A stretch of 64,000 nt of DNA from Clostridiales bacterium (GTDB lineage Bacteria; Bacillota; Clostridia; Oscillospirales; Butyricicoccaceae), in the NCBI GenBank assembly GCA_019421385.1, contig JAHZFK010000015.1, forward strand, positions 1-64,000, in the 5' to 3' direction. Both the position numbers and the translations under genes were made by a program. Below are positions 58,567 to 64,000 of this stretch, one piece after another. Numbering within the stretch: the stretch's first letter is position 1; each line of letters starts with the position of its first letter. The notes under the pieces are model-generated. The model was given only the letters and a program-made list of their open reading frames with translations. It did not search any database and had not been told where the DNA came from.

Positions 58567-59922
58567 TTGACCACCGATCTGACCGAAGGAAAACCCTCAT
58601 CCAAGCTGTTCTGGTTTTCACTGCCGCTGCTGCTGAGCGTCGCGTTCCAGCAGCTTTACCAGATGGCCGACTCCATGATCGTCGGCCGCTTTGCGGCAAC
58701 GCCCGCCGCGGGCGAGCTGGCGCTCGCCGCTGTCGGCGCAAGTTATCCAATCACCCAACTGTTTGTCGCGGTCGCGACCGGCGTGAACATCGGCACCAGC
58801 GTGCTGGTCTCCCAGCTGTTCGGCGCAAAACGCTATCTGCGCATGAAAACCGCGATTTCCACCGCGCTGCTGACCACCACCGTGATCGCGCTTGCGCTCA
58901 CCCTCATCGGCACGCTCGCCACCGGCGGCATCATGCGCGCGCTGCAAACGCCGGAAAATATCTTTGCCGACGGCTCGCTCTATCTGCGGGTATATGTATT
59001 CGGTCTGCTGTTCCTGTTCATCTATAACGTCTGCACCGGTATCTTCAACGCGATGGGTGACAGCCGCACCCCGCTCATCCTGTTGATCCTGTCCTCGGTG
59101 AGCAACGTCATCCTTGACCTGGTGTTCGTCGCCGTGTTCCAGTGGGGCGTTGCAGGCGTTGCGTGGGCGACCTTTATCGCACAGGGCTGCGCGGGTGCGC
59201 TGGCCTTCCTGCTGCTGCTGCGCCGGGTGCGCTCGTTCGATACGGGCGGACATTTCCTGCCGTTCGCGCCCGAAATGCTGCGCCGCCTGACAAACTATGC
59301 CATTCCGTCCATCGCGCAGCAAAGCTTTGTCTCGGTCGGCAACGTCATCATCCAGTATTATGTCAACCTGTGCGGCGCGACCGCTATCGCGGGCTTTTCC
59401 GCCGCGACCAAAGTCAATATGTTTGCGCTGACCTGCTGCATGTCGTTTGCCTCCGGTCTGTCCAGCTATGTGGCACAGAACATCGGCGCACGCAAACTTG
59501 ATCGCATCGGGCCGGGCCTCAAGGCGGGCGCGACCTTTGCCATCGCGCTTGCGGTGGTCTTTATGGCGGTTTATCTGCTGTTTGCGGACTTCCTCATCAG
59601 CCTATTTATCCCGGCGGGCAGCTCTTCGGGCGTGATCGACGTGGGACGGCAGTATCTGTTTGTCGTTACGCCGTTCTATATCATCGTGTGCATCAAGTTT
59701 GTCTGCGACAGCGTGCTGCGCGGCGCGGGTGCGATGCGGCCGTTCATGATTACGACCTTTTCTGATCTCATCATCCGCGTGGTGCTCTCGATCCTGCTGT
59801 TCCACGTCTGGCGCGAGCTGGGCATCTGGCTGTCCTGGCCGATCGGCTGGTTTTTGGGCTCCGGGCTTTCCGTTTTCTTTTACAAAACCGGTGCATGGCG
59901 CAAAAATCTTCCCGCGCTATAA
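58567..59922 (+). CDS. MATE-family multidrug/metabolite efflux transporter
   Basis: The 451-residue protein begins with the conserved MATE segment LFWFSLPLLLSVAFQQLYQMADSMIVGRF (read here as LLLSVAFQQLYQMADSMIVG plus flanks) and has the internal repeat typical of the family, with SAATKVNMFALTCCMSFASG and QNIGARKLDRI. It should couple efflux to sodium or protons; the substrate is unknown. Translation probably starts with TTG at 58567 after AAGGAAGGA. A terminator follows. Confidence 0.9.
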   Translation: MTTDLTEGKPSSKLFWFSLPLLLSVAFQQLYQMADSMIVGRFAATPAAGELALAAVGASYPITQLFVAVATGVNIGTSVLVSQLFGAKRYLRMKTAISTALLTTTVIALALTLIGTLATGGIMRALQTPENIFADGSLYLRVYVFGLLFLFIYNVCTGIFNAMGDSRTPLILLILSSVSNVILDLVFVAVFQWGVAGVAWATFIAQGCAGALAFLLLLRRVRSFDTGGHFLPFAPEMLRRLTNYAIPSIAQQSFVSVGNVIIQYYVNLCGATAIAGFSAATKVNMFALTCCMSFASGLSSYVAQNIGARKLDRIGPGLKAGATFAIALAVVFMAVYLLFADFLISLFIPAGSSSGVIDVGRQYLFVVTPFYIIVCIKFVCDSVLRGAGAMRPFMITTFSDLIIRVVLSILLFHVWRELGIWLSWPIGWFLGSGLSVFFYKTGAWRKNLPAL

Positions 59923-59926
59923 CCAA

Positions 59927-59959
59927 ACAGGGCTTCCCAAACGGAAGCCCTGTTTTTTT
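59927..59959 (+). terminator. Terminator after the MATE gene
   Basis: ACAGGGCTTCC and GGAAGCCCTGT form an 11-bp stem followed by seven T. Confidence 0.9.
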
Positions 59960-60015
59960 GGTATAATACGGCTTTTCTCCATGCAAAATAAGGGCGGGAA
60001 GGAAGGGGAAAAACC

Positions 60016-60675
60016 TTGCTAAAGCTCATCCATGCGAGTAAAATATATCATGACAGCGGTGTGCAGGCGTTGCGCGACGTCAACCTGCATGTCGCGCCCG
60101 GCGACTATGTGTCCATCACCGGCGCATCCGGTTCGGGCAAAAGTACGCTCATGCACATTCTCGGCCTGCTTGACACGCTTTCCGCAGGGCAATACCTGCT
60201 CGGCGGGGCTGATGTGTCATGCCTGCCGCCGCATACACTTGCGCGGCTGCGCAGCGAGCAGATCGGCTTTATCTTTCAGGGCTTCCGCCTGCTGCCCGGC
60301 ATGACCGCATTGGAAAACGTTGCGCTGCCGCTTACCCTGCAAGGGATACCGCGCAGCGAACGGCTGGAACGCGCCGAGCAGGCATTGGCGCGCGTTGGTC
60401 TGTCCGAGCGGACGACCCATCGACCTGACCAGCTCTCCGGCGGCCAGCAGCAGCGCGTGGCAATTGCCCGCGCAGTTGTCACCAAGCCGCGCGTTGTGCT
60501 GGCGGACGAGCCGACGGCAGGGCTTGACCCCGAAGTCGCAGAAGATGTGCTCAGCCTGCTCGACGACCTGCACCATGCGGGCCACACCATCGTACTGATT
60601 ACACACGACCGCGCCGCCGCCTTGCGCGCAGCGCGTCGGCTCTATCTGGAAAGCGGCGTGCTTTCCGGCGGATAA
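60016..60675 (+). CDS. Lone ABC transporter ATP-binding protein (MacB/LolD type)
   Basis: The 219-residue ATPase has Walker [10 protein letters not shown], the Q-loop [18 protein letters not shown], the ABC signature [14 protein letters not shown], and Walker [13 protein letters not shown] with the H-loop LITHDRAAA. It is closest in style to the MacB/LolD/FtsE group, whose members work with FtsX-like permeases. No permease lies on either side: a MATE gene precedes it and dCMP deaminase follows 21 bases later. Translation starts with TTG at 60016. Its partner is elsewhere or it has a non-transport role. Confidence 0.9.
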   Translation: MLKLIHASKIYHDSGVQALRDVNLHVAPGDYVSITGASGSGKSTLMHILGLLDTLSAGQYLLGGADVSCLPPHTLARLRSEQIGFIFQGFRLLPGMTALENVALPLTLQGIPRSERLERAEQALARVGLSERTTHRPDQLSGGQQQRVAIARAVVTKPRVVLADEPTAGLDPEVAEDVLSLLDDLHHAGHTIVLITHDRAAALRAARRLYLESGVLSGG

Positions 60676-60696
60676 ATTCTTTCTGGGAGGCTGTTT

Positions 60697-61185
60697 ATGA
60701 ACCGACGGGACAAGGTAAACTATTATCTGGATATGGCGCAGGTCGCGCTCGAACGCAGCACCTGTCTGCGGCGCGGCTTTGGCGCGGTGATCGTCAAAAA
60801 TGACGTCATCGTGTCCACCGGCTATAACGGTGCGCCCCGTGGACGCGCCAACTGCATTGATATCGGCACCTGCATCCGGGCCAAAATGGGCATTCCGCGC
60901 GGGGAACGGTATGAGTTTTGCCGCTCGGTACACGCCGAAGCCAACGCCATCATCGCCGCGCCCCGCGAGCAGATGCTCGGTGCGACGCTCTATCTGGTGG
61001 GACGGGATATGTCCACCGGTGAAATCATGCCGGACGCCAACTCCTGCCCGATGTGCAAGCGTCTGATTATCAACGCGGGCATTGAAAAGGTGGTCATCCG
61101 CCGCGACGCGGATACATACGACACGATTGAAGTATCCGAATGGGTGGACCACGACGATATTCTGGAGGGAAAAATGGGTTACTGA
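60697..61185 (+). CDS. dCMP/deoxycytidylate deaminase
   Basis: The 162-residue zinc enzyme deaminates dCMP to dUMP, the precursor of dTMP. The catalytic set is His79-Ala-Glu81 (SVHAEANAII) and Cys117/Cys120 (NSCPMCKR). STGYNGAPRG forms the substrate-binding loop. GGGAGG precedes the ATG. It is 37 bases before the superoxide reductase gene. The family also includes ComEB, but no competence genes are nearby. Confidence 0.92.
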   Translation: MNRRDKVNYYLDMAQVALERSTCLRRGFGAVIVKNDVIVSTGYNGAPRGRANCIDIGTCIRAKMGIPRGERYEFCRSVHAEANAIIAAPREQMLGATLYLVGRDMSTGEIMPDANSCPMCKRLIINAGIEKVVIRRDADTYDTIEVSEWVDHDDILEGKMGY

Positions 61186-61222
61186 CCCGCTTTTTCTACA
61201 TAACACAAGGAGGAGATTATCC

Positions 61223-61603
61223 ATGGAACTGAAGATTTTTAAGTGCATGCATTGCGGCAACATCATCGAAATGATTGACGACCATCATGTACCGGTGATG
61301 TGCTGCGGCGAGAAGATGAAGGAATTCAAGGCGGGCGAGACCGACGGCGCATCCGAGAAGCACGTACCGGTCGTGACCGTTGAGGGTGACGTCATCCGCG
61401 CCAAGGTTGGCGAGGTTGCGCATCCGATGACCGAGGAGCACCACATCGCGTTCATCTGGCTGGTGACCGATAAGGGCGTACACCGTGCAGTGCTCGACCA
61501 CACGGGCGCACCCGAGGCGGTATTCCGTCTGGCGGAAGGCGAAAAGGCCGAAGCGGTTTACGAGTTCTGCAACCTGCACGGACTGTGGAAGGCTTCGCTC
61601 TAA
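61223..61603 (+). CDS. dfx: Desulfoferrodoxin (superoxide reductase)
   Basis: The 126-residue protein reduces superoxide to peroxide without releasing oxygen, typical of anaerobes. The N-terminal rubredoxin-like centre uses Cys8, Cys11, Cys27 and Cys28 (KCMHCGN, VMCCGE). The catalytic iron site uses His47 (EKHVPV), His67 and His73 (HPMTEEHHIAFIW), Cys116 and His119 (FCNLHG). The Glu46-Lys-His arrangement is intact. AGGAGG precedes the ATG at 61223. Peroxide formed here could be removed by the rubrerythrin at 18.9 kb. Confidence 0.96.
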   Translation: MELKIFKCMHCGNIIEMIDDHHVPVMCCGEKMKEFKAGETDGASEKHVPVVTVEGDVIRAKVGEVAHPMTEEHHIAFIWLVTDKGVHRAVLDHTGAPEAVFRLAEGEKAEAVYEFCNLHGLWKASL

Positions 61604-61618
61604 GGCATTGTGTGATAT

Positions 61619-61652
61619 GGAAAAAACAGGCTGCGAAAGCAGCCTGTTTTTG
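61619..61652 (+). terminator. Terminator after desulfoferrodoxin
   Basis: AAAAACAGGCTGC and GCAGCCTGTTTTT form a 13-bp stem with a GAAA loop. Confidence 0.9.
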
Positions 61653-61784
61653 TGTCTTTTGCCGTTTCTCCTTTCTTTTTTCAAGGTTTTTATCATTTGT
61701 TCACAGATTCTACACAAAAGAGTCGTATCCTGCCTTTTATATCTTTTGATCCATTCCATCAGATGGAAGAAAGGACATCCAAAC

Positions 61785-62591
61785 ATGACGACTTTTTTTG
61801 CGCGTTGTGACGCACCGCATCCGGACGCGTTCCCGCTGCTCGGTCTGCGGCACATCCTGCTTCTGCTGGCGCTCGCGGGCTGTATCATCGCAGGGCTGCT
61901 CTGGATCCGGCAATTGCAGCCGCAGCAAGCGCAGCATGTGCTGTACGGCGCGGCGATCCTTGTGCCGACACTGGAACTGAGCCACTCGATCTGGCTGTAT
62001 TTGACGGGCACGGCCTCGCTGGTCAAGCTGCTCCCGCTTCACCTGTGCGGCCTGCAAAGCCTGTTCATTCCGCTGGCCGTATTCACGAAGTTCACCTGTT
62101 TCCGCGATTTTGTGTATGCCACATCGCTGCTCGGCGGTATTTTCGGCACGGTCATGCCCGCCGGTGTGGCGGACTACTACCCGCTGCTGTCTTTCCAGAC
62201 CCTGCAAACCTTTGCGCTGCACGGCCTGCTGGTTTTTGTCCCGCTTGCGATGATCCTGTGCGGCCTGCACCGTCCGTCGATCCACCGTTTCCCACGCGTG
62301 CTGTGCATTTTCCTGCTCGCCGCGCTGGCTGTCGGCATGGTCGATCAGCTGTTCGGAGAAAATTATATGTTCCTCTATGCTCCGCCGGCCGGCACGCCGC
62401 TGGTATGGATTTTCAACACCTTTGGCCGCGGTATTTATCTAGGCTGCACCTTTGTTTTGCTCGCAGGCGCCAGCTTGCTCATCCATCTCCCCTTCCGTGC
62501 ATCCGCCGCAGCTACGGATTCGGAGGATACGCCGATACCCCTACCTTCATTGCAGCGACTGCATAAAAGCCGTCTTTGGCATCGTTCTTAG
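61785..62591 (+). CDS. YwaF-like (TIGR02206) integral membrane protein
   Basis: The 268-residue protein has about seven membrane segments and the TIGR02206/YwaF pattern: SIWLYLTGTASLVKLLPLHLCGL, a mid-region SLLGGIFGTVMPAGVADYYPLLSFQTLQTF and GENYMFLYAPPAGTPL, each visible as a neighbouring motif. Function unknown. AAAGGA precedes the ATG at 61785. A long hydrophilic C-terminal tail (ATDSEDTPIPLPSLQRLHKS) follows the last helix. Confidence 0.82.
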   Translation: MTTFFARCDAPHPDAFPLLGLRHILLLLALAGCIIAGLLWIRQLQPQQAQHVLYGAAILVPTLELSHSIWLYLTGTASLVKLLPLHLCGLQSLFIPLAVFTKFTCFRDFVYATSLLGGIFGTVMPAGVADYYPLLSFQTLQTFALHGLLVFVPLAMILCGLHRPSIHRFPRVLCIFLLAALAVGMVDQLFGENYMFLYAPPAGTPLVWIFNTFGRGIYLGCTFVLLAGASLLIHLPFRASAAATDSEDTPIPLPSLQRLHKSRLWHRS

Positions 62592-62593
62592 AC

Positions 62594-62630
62594 AAAAAGC
62601 GTGTCTCCATTTAGGAAACACGCTTTTTTT
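62594..62630. terminator. Bidirectional terminator
   Basis: AAAAAGCGTGTCTCC and GGAAACACGCTTTTTTT form a long stem between converging genes. Confidence 0.88.
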
Positions 62631-62637
62631 GCTCTTT

Positions 62638-64000
62638 TCAGTTCCGTTCGTCCAGATTGACATAATCGACCGTTTTCGCCAGCGGCTTGTAAGCCGGGCG
62701 GATGATCTTGCCGCCGGTGGTGACCTCCTCCAGCCGGTGTGCCATCCAGCCAACAATACGCGCGGTGGCAAACAGCGGGGTGTACAGCGACTTGGGCAGA
62801 CCGAGCATCTTATACACTAGCCCGGAATACATATCCACGTTGGCACACATCGGCTTATCACTGCCCTTCTTTTCAGCAAAAATCGCAGGCGTGAGCTTTT
62901 CAACCAGCTCGATGAGATCCATTTCCTTGGAAAAGCCGGTCTTTTCCGCCAGCGGACGCGCCGCCCGCTTGAGCGCCACGGCACGCGGGTCGCTCTTGGT
63001 GTAGATGGCGTGACCCATGCCGTAAATCAGGCCCGAGCCATCGCCCGCCTCGCCGTCCAGAATGCGGCGCAGATAATCCGCGACCTCACCCTCGTCCGTC
63101 CAGTCGTGCAGGTTGGCTTTCATCTCTTCAAACTGCTTGACAACACGCAGGTTAGCACCACCGTGCCGCGGCCCCTTGAGCGCGGAAACCGCCGCGGCCA
63201 CCGCAGAATATGTATCCGTACCGGAAGAGGAAGTGACGCGCACCGTAAACGAGGAATTGTTACCGCCGCCGTGCTCGGCGTGCAGGATCAAACAGCGATC
63301 GAGCAGCTTGGCTTCGTCATCCGTGTACTTACCGTTCGGACGCACCAGATGCAGGATGTTCTCCGCGGTCGAGCGTTCGGGATCGGGCACATGCAGAAAC
63401 ATGGAATCGCCGTCAAAGTAACGGCGCTTGGCCTGATACGCATGTGAGATGATGACCGGAAACTTCGCCATCAGGCTGATGCCCTGCCGCATGATGTTCT
63501 CCACCGTGGTCTCATCCGGATTTTCGTCATAGGAGTACAGCGCCAGCGTCGCGCCCGCCAGCTTATTCATAATATCGCGGCTGGGCGCGCGCATGATCAT
63601 ATCCTCGGTGAAATTATCCGGCAGCGCACGCTCCAACCCGATCGTGTGCTGGAACTCCGCGAGCTGGCTGCGGGTGGGCAGCTTGCCGCACATCAGCAGA
63701 TAGCCGACCTCTTCAAACCCGAAGCGGTTCTCACTTTCCAGACCGTGGATCAGATCATATACATTATAGCCGCGATAGGTCAGCCGGCCTTCGATCGGCT
63801 CCCGCTCGCCTTCGTTGATGATGTAACCGTGTACGTTGCCCAACCGGCTTGCACCGACCAGCACGCCCGTTCCATCCGCATTGCGCAGGCCGCGCTTGAT
63901 GCGGTAACGGGAATACAACTCCGACGGGATCTGACTGTTCAAGCGAAAACTCTCGCTCAATTCGTGCAGGAGTTCCTCACTTACATAATTCGGCTGAATC
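62638..64000 (-). CDS. gltA: Citrate synthase, 5' end beyond the window
   Basis: The frame is open to base 64000, reading IQPNYVSEELLHELSESFRL before RYRIKRGLRNADGTGVLVG, so the first few residues lie outside. The 454 visible residues include the citrate synthase regions EPIEGRLTYRGYNVYDLIHG, HAEHGGGNNSSFTVRV, LKGPRHGGANLRV and the catalytic YGMGHAIYTKSDPRA. It condenses acetyl-CoA and oxaloacetate, or propionyl-CoA if it is a methylcitrate synthase; the sequence alone does not decide. A bidirectional terminator lies downstream. Confidence 0.95.
   Translation of the reverse strand, partial: IQPNYVSEELLHELSESFRLNSQIPSELYSRYRIKRGLRNADGTGVLVGASRLGNVHGYIINEGEREPIEGRLTYRGYNVYDLIHGLESENRFGFEEVGYLLMCGKLPTRSQLAEFQHTIGLERALPDNFTEDMIMRAPSRDIMNKLAGATLALYSYDENPDETTVENIMRQGISLMAKFPVIISHAYQAKRRYFDGDSMFLHVPDPERSTAENILHLVRPNGKYTDDEAKLLDRCLILHAEHGGGNNSSFTVRVTSSSGTDTYSAVAAAVSALKGPRHGGANLRVVKQFEEMKANLHDWTDEGEVADYLRRILDGEAGDGSGLIYGMGHAIYTKSDPRAVALKRAARPLAEKTGFSKEMDLIELVEKLTPAIFAEKKGSDKPMCANVDMYSGLVYKMLGLPKSLYTPLFATARIVGWMAHRLEEVTTGGKIIRPAYKPLAKTVDYVNLDERN

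Overview
The window looks like the chromosome of a GC-rich, Gram-positive, anaerobic, endospore-forming member of the Clostridia. The grounds are spoVAC-spoVAD-spoVAE genes, RNase Y, FakA/Asp23, PyrR attenuation, a Bacillus-type LexA box, an L10 leader, a tandem glycine riboswitch, and the anaerobic oxidative-stress proteins rubrerythrin and desulfoferrodoxin. An Oscillospirales-like gut bacterium is a reasonable guess, but no rRNA gene is present to confirm it.

Layout. 1-0.5 kb: tail of an IS110-family transposase. 0.5-12 kb: an EIIB/HPr pair behind a promoter with a Rex-like operator, pth, fakA-asp23, lexA with two SOS boxes, recG, a DMT permease, mnmA, a peptide-type binding lipoprotein, pgeF. 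12.5-18.8 kb: rny and a DUF4349 lipoprotein, convergent genes whose shared terminator has been split by a 3,765-bp IS4-family element (perfect 19-bp inverted repeats, 8-bp target duplication) carrying a secreted protein and an overlooked 51-codon gene. 18.9-26.2 kb: rubrerythrin, two half-length TauE/SafE genes, prfB, a Mn-type (yybP-ykoY) riboswitch before a cation antiporter, secA, ruvX. 26.2-31.8 kb: rpmG-secE-nusG-rplK-rplA, then an opposite-strand S-layer/phosphodiester glycosidase gene, then rplJ-rplL with its own promoter and L10 leader. 31.9-43.7 kb: a SLC13-type permease, NAD synthetase, VanZ, prephenate dehydrogenase, spoVA genes, dus, and an FHA-FtsW/PBP pair. 43.8-47 kb: glycine riboswitch, an alanine/glycine symporter, brnQ. 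47-53.2 kb: pyrR-pyrF-carA-carB operon with a PyrR leader. 53.3-64 kb: a queuosine-precursor transporter coupled to a radical SAM enzyme, a second alanine/glycine symporter, an NhaC antiporter, MATE, a lone ABC ATPase, dCMP deaminase, superoxide reductase, a YwaF-like membrane protein, and citrate synthase running off the end.

The most unusual signals are non-coding. A dispersed repeat built of back-to-back hairpins occurs three times (after recG, after carB, and in the leader of the radical SAM/YhhQ operon); its arms vary in sequence but keep pairing. Others are the Rex-like box at the HPr promoter, the split terminator around the transposon, and matching candidate L1 sites before rplK and rplA. 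Most of the remainder is ordinary housekeeping DNA with clear sigma-A promoters and intrinsic terminators.
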